A stretch of DNA of 64,000 nucleotides from Lentzea pudingi (lineage in GTDB: Bacteria > Actinomycetota > Actinomycetes > Mycobacteriales > Pseudonocardiaceae). Where the stretch lies: assembly GCF_014646255.1 (NCBI RefSeq), contig NZ_BMNC01000001.1, positions 875,722 to 939,721 of the forward strand, in the 5' to 3' direction. Positions 6,452 through 15,646 of the stretch are shown here, piece by piece. The notes beneath the pieces were generated by a model. It saw only the letters and a list, made by a program, of their open reading frames with translations. It ran no database searches and was not told the DNA's origin. The position numbers were made by a program, and so were the translations under genes. Each line of letters starts with the position of its first letter. The stretch's first letter is position 1.

Positions 6452-8038
6452 ATGGACACCTTCGCCCGTGACCACTTACCTCCCCCGGCGCTGTGGCCGG
6501 CGATCGAGTTCACGACGCCCGAGCTGGAGTACCCGGCCAGGCTGAACGCCGCCACCGAGCTCATCGACGTCCCGGTGGCGCGGTTCGGCCCCGGCCGCCC
6601 CGCACTGCGCACCCCCGCCGGCGAGGTCTGGTCGTACGGCGAGCTGCGGACCCGCGCCAACCAGGTGGCCCAGGTGCTGGCCGAGGACCTCGGTCTCGTG
6701 CCAGGGCAACGGGTTCTGCTGCGCTCGCCCAACAACCCGTGGACCGTGGCCGCGTGGCTCGGCGTCCTCAAGGCGGGCGGTGTCGCGGTGACGACCATGG
6801 CCGCGCTGCGGACCCGCGAGCTCCTGCCGATCGTCGAGCGGACCCGTCCTTCGATCGCGCTGGTGGATCCGCGGTTCACCGCGGACGTCGAGGAGCTGAC
6901 GTCGCTGACCGTGGTGGACTACGACGACCTCCAGGTGCTCGCCGCCACCAAGCCGGGGGAGTTCGCCGCCGTGGACACCGCCGCGGACGACGTGGCACTG
7001 CTCGCGCCGACGTCCGGCAGCACCGGGTCACCGAAGATCACCGCGCACTTCCACCGCGACGTCCTGTCGATCGACAACACCTTCGGCCGGCACGTGCTGC
7101 GGCTGACCGAGGACGACGTCGTCGCGTGCACGGCCCCGTTCGCCTTCACGTTCGGCCTGGGCATGCTCGTCGTGTTCCCGTTGCGGGCCGGTGCCTGCGC
7201 GTTGCTGACCGAGGCCGGCACGCCCGCCCAGGTCGCGGACTTCGTGGCACAGCAGGGAGTCACGGTGCTCGCGACCGCGCCGACCGCGTACAAGGCGATC
7301 CTGCGCAACGGCGTCGAGGCGAAGCTCGGCGGCCTGCGGACCGCGGTGTCGGCCGGTGAGCACATCCCCCAGGAGACCTGGCAACGGCTGCACGACCGGC
7401 TCGGGCTCCGCGTGATCGACGGCATCGGCGCCACGGAGCTGTTGCACATCTTCATCTCCGCCGCCGGGGACGACATCCGGCCGGGCTCCACCGGCAGGCC
7501 CGTGCCGGGCTACCGCGCTACCGTGCTCGGCGCCGGCGGCGAGGAGCTCGGTCCCGGCGAACCCGGACGGCTCGCGGTGATCGGCCCCGTCGGCTGCCGC
7601 TACCTCGACGACGAGCGGCAGAAGGACTACGTGGTGAACGGCTGGAACGTCACCGGCGACGTCTTCCACCGCGACGAGGACGGCTACTTCCACTACCACG
7701 CCCGCAGCGACCACATGATCGTGTCATCCGGTTACAACATCGGCGGCCCCGAGGTCGAGGAGGCCATCGACACCCACCCGGACGTGCTGGAGTCCGCCGT
7801 CGTCGCCAAGCCCGACGACGAACGCGGCGCGGTCGTCTGCGCGTTCGTGGTGCTGCGCGAGGGCGTCGAGGGCGACGAGGCGAAGGCCCGCGAGATCCAG
7901 GACCACGTGAAGCGCACCATCGCGCCGTACAAGTACCCGCGTGAGGTCCGGTTCCGCACCTCGTTGCCCCGCAACGCGAGCGGCAAGCTGCAGCGCTTCG
8001 CACTCCGCAAGATCGTCGAGGAGGAGGTGCCGGCGTGA
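6452..8038 (+). CDS. 2-aminobenzoate (or salicylate) CoA ligase, AMP-forming
   Basis: A 528-residue ANL-superfamily ligase activating an aryl carboxylate with ATP and CoA. The start, MDTFARDHLPPPALWP, is like known 2-aminobenzoate-CoA ligases. Core motifs are LLAPTSGSTGSPK (P-loop, about residues 185-197), GIGATELLHIF, GWNVTGDVFHRDEDGYFHYH and YNIGGPEVEEAI, with the C-terminal catalytic Lys in PRNASGKLQRFALRK. It is followed directly, with a GTGA overlap, by a fused aryl-CoA hydroxylase/reductase. That pairing is known from anthranilate degradation in Azoarcus evansii and salicylate degradation in Streptomyces. RidA in the cluster favours anthranilate. A Shine-Dalgarno (CGGAAGGA) precedes the ATG. 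Confidence 0.92.
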   Translation: MDTFARDHLPPPALWPAIEFTTPELEYPARLNAATELIDVPVARFGPGRPALRTPAGEVWSYGELRTRANQVAQVLAEDLGLVPGQRVLLRSPNNPWTVAAWLGVLKAGGVAVTTMAALRTRELLPIVERTRPSIALVDPRFTADVEELTSLTVVDYDDLQVLAATKPGEFAAVDTAADDVALLAPTSGSTGSPKITAHFHRDVLSIDNTFGRHVLRLTEDDVVACTAPFAFTFGLGMLVVFPLRAGACALLTEAGTPAQVADFVAQQGVTVLATAPTAYKAILRNGVEAKLGGLRTAVSAGEHIPQETWQRLHDRLGLRVIDGIGATELLHIFISAAGDDIRPGSTGRPVPGYRATVLGAGGEELGPGEPGRLAVIGPVGCRYLDDERQKDYVVNGWNVTGDVFHRDEDGYFHYHARSDHMIVSSGYNIGGPEVEEAIDTHPDVLESAVVAKPDDERGAVVCAFVVLREGVEGDEAKAREIQDHVKRTIAPYKYPREVRFRTSLPRNASGKLQRFALRKIVEEEVPA

Positions 8039-10395
8039 GGATCGCTGTCGTCGGTGGTGGCCCCGCGGGCCTGTACTTCGCCGCGCTGATGAAACAGCTC
8101 GACCCCTCGCATGACGTCACCATCTGGGAACGCGACGCAGCGGACGTGACGTTCGGCTTCGGCGTGGTGTTCTCCGACGAGACGCTCGGCGGGATCGAGA
8201 ACGCGGACCCGGAGTTCGCCGGCGCCATGTCCCGCCGGTTCGCCCGGTGGACGGACATCGACATCCACCACCGCGGCGAGAGCCACACCGTGGGCGGGCA
8301 GGGGTTCGCCGCGATGAGCCGCAAGGAGCTTCTCCACCTGCTCCAGCAGCGGTGTCGCGACCTCGGCGTCGTCGTGCACTTCTCGACGCCCGCGCCGCCC
8401 GTCGACGTCCTGCGGGGGAGTCACGACCTCGTGGTCGGCGCGGACGGCGTGAACTCGCTGGTGCGGCAGTCCTCGCCGGACGTCTTCCGCTCCACTGTGG
8501 ACCGACGGCACAACAAGTACATGTGGCTCGGCACGGACCGCGTGTTCGAGGCGTTCCAGTTCTTCATCAAGGACACGCCGTGGGGGACCATGCAGGTCCA
8601 CGGCTATCCCTACTCCGACAGCGGTTCCACGTTCATCGTCGAGATGCACGAGGACGTCTGGCGCCGCGCCGGGTTCGACACCGCCGAGGAGTTCGCGCCG
8701 GGTGTGTCGGACGAACGCGCGGTCGACCGGATCCGCGAGTTGTTCGCGGAGGAGCTGGCGGGCCACCAGGTGTTCGCCAACAACTCGAAGTGGCTCAGCT
8801 TCACCACCGTGCGGAATGTCCGCTGGCACGACGGCAACCTGGTCCTCGTCGGCGACGCCGCGCACACCGCGCACTTCTCCATCGGCTCGGGCACGAAGCT
8901 CGCGATGGAGGACTCGCTCGCCCTCGCCGCGTGCCTGCACGAACACCGCGACGTCGAGACCGCGCTGACGGCCTACGAGACCGAACGGCGCCCCGTCGTG
9001 GAATCGACTCAACGCGCCGCGCAGGCGTCCCTGGAGTGGTTCGAGAACATCGGCATGTACGCCGGGCAGGAGCCGACCCGGTTCTGCTTCAACCTGCTCA
9101 CGCGCTCGCGCCGGATCACCTACGACAACCTCCGCACCCGCGACCCGGAGTTCGCCGACCGCGTCGACGCCGCGTTCGCCGCGTCGCAGGGGCTCGAGAC
9201 CACGGTCCCGGCCATGTTCCAGCCGTTCCGCCTGGGGCGGCTGGAGCTCAAGAACCGCGTGATCGTCTCCGCGATGGACATGTACTCGGCGGCAGACGGC
9301 GTGCCCGGCGACTTCCACCTCGTCCACCTGGGCTCCAAGGCCATGGGCGGCGCGGGACTGGTCATGACCGAGATGGTCTGCGTATCGCCGGAAGGCCGCA
9401 TCACGCCCGGCTGCACCGGCCTGTGGACCGACGAGCAACGCGACTCGTGGGCACGGATCGTGGCCTTCGCGCACGAGCGAAGCACCGCGCGCATCGGCTT
9501 GCAGCTCGGCCATTCCGGCCGCAAGGGCTCGACCCGCCTGATGTGGGAGGGCATGGACGAACCACTGCCGGAGGGCGGCTGGGACGTCGTCGGCCCGTCG
9601 CCGCTGCCGTACGGGCCGGGGTCACCCGTCCCCGCCGGGGCGACCCGCGGCGACCTCGACCGGATCACGGCCGAGTTCACCGCCGCCGCGCGACGCGGTG
9701 CCGAAGCGGGGTTCGACCTGCTCGAACTGCACTGCGCGCACGGCTACCTGCTGTCGTCGTTCCTCTCACCGGTGGCCAACCAGCGCACCGACGAGTACGG
9801 CGGCTCGCTGGAGAACCGGCTGAGGTACCCGCTGGAGGTGTTCGACGCCGTGCGGGCGGTGTGGCCGGCCGAGCGCCCGATGATCGTGCGCATCTCCGCG
9901 ACCGACTGGGTCGACGGCGGCAACACCGAGCACGACGCCGTGCAGATCGCCCGCGCGTTCATCGCCCACGGCGCAGACGCGATCGACGTGTCCACTGGCC
10001 AGGTCACGGCCGACGAACGCCCGGCGTACGGCCGCAGCTACCAGACCCCGTTCGCGGACCGGATCCGCCACGAGGTGACCGGTGCCGCCGTCATCGCGGT
10101 GGGCGCCATCGCCTCCTACGACGACGTCAACTCCATCCTGCTCGCGGGCCGCGCCGACCTGTGCGCGATCGGCCGCACACACCTCTACGACCCGCACTGG
10201 ACGCTGCACGCGGCGGCCGAGCAGGACTACCGCGGCGCCGAGTGGCCTGTCCAGTACCGGGCGGGCAGCCGCAAGCCGCCGTCCGCGCGCACCGACGCCG
10301 TCCGGCCGCGGTTGTCCCTGTTGCGGGCCGAGCCGCCGGACCGGGACGTGCACCTGCGCTGGACCCCGCACCGGGAGCATTCGCTTCTCGCATAG
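8035..10395 (+). CDS. Fused aryl-CoA 5-hydroxylase / old yellow enzyme (2-aminobenzoyl-CoA monooxygenase/reductase type)
   Basis: A 786-residue two-domain flavoenzyme. Residues 1-390 are an FAD monooxygenase: VVGGGPAGLYF at the N-terminus, DLVVGADGVNSLVR, and LVGDAAHTAHFSIGSG near residue 275. Residues 392-760 are an old yellow enzyme-type FMN reductase: MFQPFRLGRLELKNRVIVSAM, ELHCAHGYLLSSFLSP, RTDEYGGSLENR and VGAIASYDD. The architecture is that of 2-aminobenzoyl-CoA monooxygenase/reductase, often annotated as bifunctional salicylyl-CoA 5-hydroxylase/oxidoreductase. It would hydroxylate C5 of the CoA-bound ring and may then reduce it to a non-aromatic enone, using NAD(P)H and O2. It is the last gene of the operon. 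Confidence 0.93.
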   Translation: MRIAVVGGGPAGLYFAALMKQLDPSHDVTIWERDAADVTFGFGVVFSDETLGGIENADPEFAGAMSRRFARWTDIDIHHRGESHTVGGQGFAAMSRKELLHLLQQRCRDLGVVVHFSTPAPPVDVLRGSHDLVVGADGVNSLVRQSSPDVFRSTVDRRHNKYMWLGTDRVFEAFQFFIKDTPWGTMQVHGYPYSDSGSTFIVEMHEDVWRRAGFDTAEEFAPGVSDERAVDRIRELFAEELAGHQVFANNSKWLSFTTVRNVRWHDGNLVLVGDAAHTAHFSIGSGTKLAMEDSLALAACLHEHRDVETALTAYETERRPVVESTQRAAQASLEWFENIGMYAGQEPTRFCFNLLTRSRRITYDNLRTRDPEFADRVDAAFAASQGLETTVPAMFQPFRLGRLELKNRVIVSAMDMYSAADGVPGDFHLVHLGSKAMGGAGLVMTEMVCVSPEGRITPGCTGLWTDEQRDSWARIVAFAHERSTARIGLQLGHSGRKGSTRLMWEGMDEPLPEGGWDVVGPSPLPYGPGSPVPAGATRGDLDRITAEFTAAARRGAEAGFDLLELHCAHGYLLSSFLSPVANQRTDEYGGSLENRLRYPLEVFDAVRAVWPAERPMIVRISATDWVDGGNTEHDAVQIARAFIAHGADAIDVSTGQVTADERPAYGRSYQTPFADRIRHEVTGAAVIAVGAIASYDDVNSILLAGRADLCAIGRTHLYDPHWTLHAAAEQDYRGAEWPVQYRAGSRKPPSARTDAVRPRLSLLRAEPPDRDVHLRWTPHREHSLLA

Positions 10396-10595
10396 GCACT
10401 TGTGCGGCGTTCAGGTGAAACTTCATTCGGCTATGAATTGGAATCCACTGCCCGGTCAGCTGTTCCGCGCCCCGGCATTGGTCTGATGAGGCAGACATCA
10501 CGTGCACGCGGGTGAGGGGGTGTTTCGAGCACGGCCGAGGTCCTTAGCGTCGGCGGTCTGTTCCCGAACTGACCGCCGCTGAAGGGATCTCGCTC
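10396..10595. other. Intergenic region before large secreted protein
   Basis: Two hundred bases between the catabolic operon and the next plus-strand gene. It is less GC-rich near 10405-10450. A ribosome-binding site GAAGGGA (10581-10587) precedes the GTG at 10596. I see no strong terminator hairpin or consensus promoter. Confidence 0.4.
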
Positions 10596-12914
10596 GTGCG
10601 AAGACGTGTGCCGGCGCTGGTGCTAGCGGGCGTGCTCGCCGGCAGCACGCTCACCGCCGCTGTTCCGGTGGCCGCCCAGCCACCCGTGTCCACTCTGACC
10701 AAGTCCGTGCAGGGCGTGTCCGACCCCGCCTCCCACGGAGACATCGCCTCCTGGGTCGTGTCGTACTCGAACGGCGCCAACGGTGCCGCGACGATCACCG
10801 ACCCCATCGGCGCGGGCCAGACCCTCCTGGCCGGCTCGCTGCAGGTACCGCCCGGCTGGACCGGCACCGAGGGAAACCCCGTCACCGCAACGCATCCGAA
10901 CGTGCGCAACGGCGGCAAGGCGCTGTCCAGCGTCCTCACGCCGCCCGTGCAGGCCAGTGCGACCTCGACCGGCGGTGACGGGTTCATCCCGCTGCTGCAC
11001 CGCACGCCGGAGGGCCGGCTGCAGGCCTGGAACATCTACCACCACCTGGGTTTCGCCGACCCGAAGCTGGTGTGCACCGACCTCGCGACCAGCTCGCTCT
11101 GCGCGGGCGGACCGTGGCCGAAGCCGCTCAACACGACAACCGGCCCGTTCGGCTCCGGCTACAGCGGCGACATCGCCAGTCCTCTCGCGGCGCAGTACGT
11201 CCGCGACGGGACCAATCCCGCCCGCGTGTACTACTCGGCCACCACGCCGGGCACGCTCGGCGTCGGCTGCCTCGACCTCGCCGCCCCCGGCAACTGCGGG
11301 TACTGGCCGCTGATCAACCGGGCCGGCCAGACGATCGAGATGGCGGGACTCGTCCAGGTCGGCGGAAACCTCTACGGCGTCGCGAACACCGGCCAGGTCG
11401 TGTGCTGGACGCCCGCCACGCAGAGCGCCTGCGGTGGCCAGCCCTACGCGCCGATCGTGCCGTTGACCAACCACGGCAACTACTACCTCGGCGCGCTGGC
11501 CGTCGCCGGCGGCAAGCTGTTCGCCTCGTCGTCCAACATGAACAGCGGGACGCCGACGATGGGTTGCTTCGACCCCGGGACGACGAGCGCGTGCGCGGGC
11601 TGGCCCTCCCCGAAGCCGTTGGGGCCACTGGGCAACTACACCTACAACGCCTTCACCGCCTACGGCACGACGGGTCAGGAGACCGGTGCGTGTGCGAGCA
11701 CGGCCGGCGCCACGAACATCACCACCTGCTACGCCGTCGACGGTTCGGCCCTGCCCAACGGTGTGACCGGACTGACGAGCCACATCTGGGTGTTCACCCC
11801 GGAGGTCGTCCGCACCGGTGACCGCGTGCGCAGCTACTTCGGCATCTGGAACGGTGCCTACCCGGCAGGCGCGACGGTGTGCCACGACTGGAGCACCGGG
11901 ACTTCGTGCCCCGGGTTCTCCTCGCCCGTCACCCACCCGGCCGCCAACAACGGCATCACGAGGGATTACGGCTACGCCTACGACGAACCCACCGGCTGCC
12001 TGCTCGGGCTGGGTGACGCGGGCGTGCTGTTCTCGATGGATCCTGACACGGGGGCGTCGCCCTGCGTCCGCAGCGGCGCCTCCGTGTCGATCACCCCGTC
12101 CCAGTTCTACTGCGATGGCAAACCGCACACCACCAGCTACACCAAGGCGCGGCTCGTCGGCGTGACACCGGCGAACGTGAACTTCGGCGCGTCGACCGTG
12201 AAGGCCGTGGACGGTGGCGGGAACCCCGTCGCCACACCGGGTTTCGCCCCGGACGGCACGGTCGACCTGACCGGCGTCACGGCGTCCTCGCTGACCCTCA
12301 CGACGACGCTGGTGCTGAACAACGCCACGGACTTCGGCGGGGGCAACCAGCCGTCGCTGGCCATCGAGTTCACCGGTGACGCGCCGCAGGTGTGCTTCCG
12401 CACCACGGTCGCCGCGGAGTGCGCGGTCACGTCCGTCGCGAACACCGCGGGCGGCACCGACGCGACCGGTGGGTTCTCGTCCAACACGGTGACCCGCCAG
12501 GTCGCACCGGGTGCGGCGTGCCTGCCGAACGTGGTGGTGAACAAGGAGATCTGCGGCTCGTACACGCCCTCGCACTGCAAGGCGGGCGGAGCCGGTCCGT
12601 GGGTGAAGCAAGCGCCCGTGGGTGTTCTCGGCCTGCTGTTCGCCACGGCGTACTGGCGGGTGACCGTGACGAACAACGGCCCGATCCCGATCGTCGACGC
12701 CTACGTGGTCGACGACGTGGAACCCGCCTGCCAGACCGGGCCGTTCACGTTGCAGCCCGGTGAGTCCAAAGTGGTGCACTGCTCGACCTACGCGTTGCTC
12801 GCGCTGTTCCCCTTGACCAACAAGGCGAAGGCGAAGTACACGCCGGTCAACGGTGCGCGGCTGTACAGCGAGTGGTCGTCGGCGAAGGCCTGTTCACTGC
12901 TCTGCGCGTTGTAG
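10596..12914 (+). CDS. Large secreted protein of unknown function with DUF11-like ends
   Basis: A 772-residue exported protein with a Sec signal (MRRRVPALVLAGVLAGSTLT...VAAQ, cleavage near residue 28). Residues 35-80 (SWVVSYSNGANGAATITDPI) and 690-740 (YWRVTVTNNGPIPIVDAYVVDD) look like DUF11/isopeptide-type beta-sandwich domains. The centre, residues 130-480, has recurring Cys-containing units (CTDLATSSLCAGGPWPKPL, CFDPGTTSACAGWPSPKPL, CWTPATQSACGGQPYAPI) that suggest a disulfide-stapled repeat, perhaps a propeller. There is no sortase motif or C-terminal anchor. Function unknown; a surface or environmental binding role is plausible. GTG start supported by GAAGGGA nine bases upstream. Confidence 0.8.
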   Translation: MRRRVPALVLAGVLAGSTLTAAVPVAAQPPVSTLTKSVQGVSDPASHGDIASWVVSYSNGANGAATITDPIGAGQTLLAGSLQVPPGWTGTEGNPVTATHPNVRNGGKALSSVLTPPVQASATSTGGDGFIPLLHRTPEGRLQAWNIYHHLGFADPKLVCTDLATSSLCAGGPWPKPLNTTTGPFGSGYSGDIASPLAAQYVRDGTNPARVYYSATTPGTLGVGCLDLAAPGNCGYWPLINRAGQTIEMAGLVQVGGNLYGVANTGQVVCWTPATQSACGGQPYAPIVPLTNHGNYYLGALAVAGGKLFASSSNMNSGTPTMGCFDPGTTSACAGWPSPKPLGPLGNYTYNAFTAYGTTGQETGACASTAGATNITTCYAVDGSALPNGVTGLTSHIWVFTPEVVRTGDRVRSYFGIWNGAYPAGATVCHDWSTGTSCPGFSSPVTHPAANNGITRDYGYAYDEPTGCLLGLGDAGVLFSMDPDTGASPCVRSGASVSITPSQFYCDGKPHTTSYTKARLVGVTPANVNFGASTVKAVDGGGNPVATPGFAPDGTVDLTGVTASSLTLTTTLVLNNATDFGGGNQPSLAIEFTGDAPQVCFRTTVAAECAVTSVANTAGGTDATGGFSSNTVTRQVAPGAACLPNVVVNKEICGSYTPSHCKAGGAGPWVKQAPVGVLGLLFATAYWRVTVTNNGPIPIVDAYVVDDVEPACQTGPFTLQPGESKVVHCSTYALLALFPLTNKAKAKYTPVNGARLYSEWSSAKACSLLCAL

Positions 12915-12932
12915 TCCGCCAGTGGAGGAGCA

Positions 12933-13565
12933 TCAGCCGTACTCGGCCAGGTAGGTCAGGACGGCCAGCACCCGGCGGTGCTCCTCCACGTTGGCGGCCA
13001 GCCCCAGTTTCGCCATGATGCTGCCGATGTGGGTCTCGACCGTGCGTTCGTTGAGCCAGAGCCTGCGGGCGATGGCGACGTTCGTGCAGCCCTCCGCCAT
13101 CAGTCCGAGCACCTCGCGTTCGCGCGGGGTGAGCGCCCCGGTGGTGGGCCGTCCGAGCAGCCGGCCCACCACCTCGGGGTCGAGCGCCGACCCGCCGGCG
13201 GCGACGCGCGCGATCGCCTCCAGGAAGTCGTCGACGTCGAGCACGCGGTCCTTGAGCAGGTAACCGAAAGCACCCTGGCTGACCAGTTCGACCGAGTGCT
13301 TCGTCTCCACGTGCTGGGACAGCAGGAGGATCGCGACGCCGGGACGGGTCTCGCGGATGCGGCGGGCGGCCCTCGCGCCGTCGTCCGTCAGGTCGGGCGG
13401 CATCCGGACGTCCACAATGGCCAGATCGGGTTCTTCCCGCGTCACCACGGACACCAGGGTCTCGGCGTCGGCGGCCCGGCCCACGACGTCGTGACCCGCG
13501 TGGGAGAGCAGGCTCGCCAGGCCCTCCCGGAACAACGCCGAGTCCTCACCGATCACGATGCGCAC
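12933..13565 (-). CDS. NarL/FixJ-type response regulator
   Basis: A 210-residue two-component response regulator. The receiver domain starts MRIVIGEDSALFREGL, has the phosphoacceptor Asp in LAIVDVRMP and a switch Lys in YLLKDRV. The C-terminal LuxR helix-turn-helix is LTPREREVLGLMAEGCTNVA through TVETHIGSIMAKLGL. It binds DNA when phosphorylated, presumably by the kinase encoded just upstream. The GTG at 13565 lies inside the kinase gene, 13 bases before its end, so the two are translationally coupled. The stop lies 18 bases from the convergent secreted-protein gene. Confidence 0.95.
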   Translation of the reverse strand: MRIVIGEDSALFREGLASLLSHAGHDVVGRAADAETLVSVVTREEPDLAIVDVRMPPDLTDDGARAARRIRETRPGVAILLLSQHVETKHSVELVSQGAFGYLLKDRVLDVDDFLEAIARVAAGGSALDPEVVGRLLGRPTTGALTPREREVLGLMAEGCTNVAIARRLWLNERTVETHIGSIMAKLGLAANVEEHRRVLAVLTYLAEYG

Positions 13566-15508
13566 GGCAGCACCGCCTGGATCGTCGTGCCCGAGCCGGG
13601 CCTGCTGCTCAGCCGCAGCGAACCGCCCAGCGCGGCGACGCGGTCGGCCAGCCCGGCCAGTCCCGAACCGCTCTTCGGGTCGGCGCCGCCGCAGCCGTCG
13701 TCCTTCACCCACACGTTGACCTCGTCCGCCTGCTGCGTGACGCGGACGGTGATCGTGCTGGCGTGCGCGTGCTTGGCGGCGTTCGTGATCGCCTCGGCGG
13801 CGACGTAGTAGGCGGTGATCGCGACGTCGTCGGTCAGCGGTTCGGACATGATCTCCAGCGCCACCGGGACCGGCAGCTTGTTCGTGAGCGCGGCCAGCGC
13901 GTTGTGCAGGCCGTCGTCGAGGCTGGTGGGACGCAGGCCGTGCGCGATCTGCCGGAGTTCGGCGATGGCGGTGGCCAGTTCGGCGACGCCCTGGTCGAGC
14001 AGTGCGTGCACGTCGACCTCGCCGGTGGGCAGCCGCCGCTGGGCGAGCCGCATCGCCATTCCCAGCGACACAAGTCGTTGCTGGGCACCGTCGTGCAGGT
14101 CGCGTTCGAGCTTGTGCCGTTCGGCGTCCCCGGCCTGGATGATCCGGGTGCGGCTCGCCTCGACCTCGCGCAGGGCGGTGGCGAGCTCACCGCGCAGCCG
14201 GGCGACCTCGACGAGGCTCGCGGCGGCGGTGGCGACGACCTTGAGCACCGCCGGGGTGGTGCCGGACGCGGCGAGCACGCCGATCTGCGTGCCGCCGAGG
14301 GTGATCGGGACCAGCGCGGTGTCGGCCACCGGCGCACCGTGCGCGTCCCTGAAGCCGGAGGGGAGCAGCAGCCCGACTCGGAGCGTGGGATCGCGCAACG
14401 CCGTGCGGAGGGTCGCCTCGAGCTCTTCCGGTTGCGCGGCCTGGGTGTGCACGCGGTGCTGGAGGTCCTCAATGGCGAGCAGAGCCGCTCTGGTCCGGGG
14501 GAAGAGCCTCCGGTCGACCAGCCGCTGCAGGCGCCGCCGGACGGGCGTGAGCAGGACCGCGCAGATCGCCGTGGCACCCGCGGCGGCGGCAGGGGAGTCC
14601 CGGCCCACCACGAGACCCAGTGTCAGCGCGGACAGGGCGTACGCGCCGATCAGGACCAGCAGGACGATCGTGTAGCTGATGGTGTCGGCCAGCACGCGGT
14701 CGACGTCGTAGAGGTCGTGGCGCAGCATGGCGATGCCGACCGAGCAGAACAGCGCGACGATCGTGACGATGCCGAGCACCGTTGCCACGACACCACTTCG
14801 ACCGGTCACGACGATCTCGGCGAGGCACACGACCGGGTACGCCGTCACCGCGAGCCCGGCGAACGCGAGCCACTTCAGCTGTGCCCGCACGATTCCGGTC
14901 GAACTCCGGAACCTTGCTACCAAAGAGATCCCCGCAGCCAGCACCGTCAGGACGAGCCCGATGGTCACGACGTAGCTGAGCACGTGGACCACGTCGGACG
15001 GCGGCCCCCACGGGTGCGCGAGGCCCTCCATCGGTTCGGTGAACGGTTCCCTTGGCGTCGCGCCCACTCCCTGCTGTACCAGGGAAAGGACGACGATCAG
15101 GGGCGGCAGCACCCGCCACCGCTCGTTGGGCAACGAGCCGTCCGGGAAGTGCAGCAACAGCAACGCGACCGCGGCGAGCAGCCACCAGCCGCTCTCGTTG
15201 AGCAACGCGACCACGCGGGCGTCCAGCGGCACCGATCCCGGATCGGTGAGCCAGGTCCGGTAGTAGACGTCGCGCGCGGCCAGGAAGACCACGATCGCCC
15301 CGACCCAGGCCAGCAGCGGGCCGACGGGGTTGGCGCGCACGCGGAACTCGATCGTCACGCCCAGCGCCGCCATCGCCAGCCCGAGGACGGCGAGGCCGGC
15401 GAAGGCGAGGGCCGGCTGGGGCGTGCGGACCAGGAGCCAGGTGCCGCCCGCCGTCAGCACGGCGGAGACACCCAGAAGACCCAGTGCTGCCGGTCGCGGC
15501 CACCTCAT
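13553..15508 (-). CDS. Sensor histidine kinase, HisKA_3 type, multi-pass membrane
   Basis: A 651-residue kinase. Residues 1-330 contain about eight to nine hydrophobic segments (for example AALGLLGVSAVLTAGGTWLL, WWLLAAVALLLLHF, VVTIGLVLTVLAAGISLVA, YTIVLLVLIGAYALSAL). A GAF-like region follows (residues 380-460), then a HisKA_3 dimerisation helix with the phosphorylated His in ERDLHDGAQQRLV. The HATPase has AAEAITNAAKHAHA (N box) and GSGLAGLADRVAALGG (G box). It phosphorylates the response regulator encoded next. The ATG at 15508 (MRWPRPAALG) sits directly before the first membrane segment. The signal sensed is unknown. Confidence 0.93.
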   Translation of the reverse strand: MRWPRPAALGLLGVSAVLTAGGTWLLVRTPQPALAFAGLAVLGLAMAALGVTIEFRVRANPVGPLLAWVGAIVVFLAARDVYYRTWLTDPGSVPLDARVVALLNESGWWLLAAVALLLLHFPDGSLPNERWRVLPPLIVVLSLVQQGVGATPREPFTEPMEGLAHPWGPPSDVVHVLSYVVTIGLVLTVLAAGISLVARFRSSTGIVRAQLKWLAFAGLAVTAYPVVCLAEIVVTGRSGVVATVLGIVTIVALFCSVGIAMLRHDLYDVDRVLADTISYTIVLLVLIGAYALSALTLGLVVGRDSPAAAAGATAICAVLLTPVRRRLQRLVDRRLFPRTRAALLAIEDLQHRVHTQAAQPEELEATLRTALRDPTLRVGLLLPSGFRDAHGAPVADTALVPITLGGTQIGVLAASGTTPAVLKVVATAAASLVEVARLRGELATALREVEASRTRIIQAGDAERHKLERDLHDGAQQRLVSLGMAMRLAQRRLPTGEVDVHALLDQGVAELATAIAELRQIAHGLRPTSLDDGLHNALAALTNKLPVPVALEIMSEPLTDDVAITAYYVAAEAITNAAKHAHASTITVRVTQQADEVNVWVKDDGCGGADPKSGSGLAGLADRVAALGGSLRLSSRPGSGTTIQAVLPCAS

Positions 15509-15646
15509 CGGCCCAGGGTAAGGCCGGTGCGGCGACATGGCCTCCGTGTCAGCACGGAGAAGCGGTACCGGGCCCGTACCGATGTGGCGGGAGTGCCCAC
15601 GCCGGTTGCATGGGGCCACCGAACCTCACCGAAGGAGCCAGGGATC

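Noticed and set aside
13763..15646. Long open frame on the plus strand opposite the histidine kinase
   Set aside because: It is an antisense shadow of a GC-rich gene, with Arg/Gly/Asp-rich nonsense composition. The real plus-strand gene begins at 15647 with a clear ribosome-binding site.
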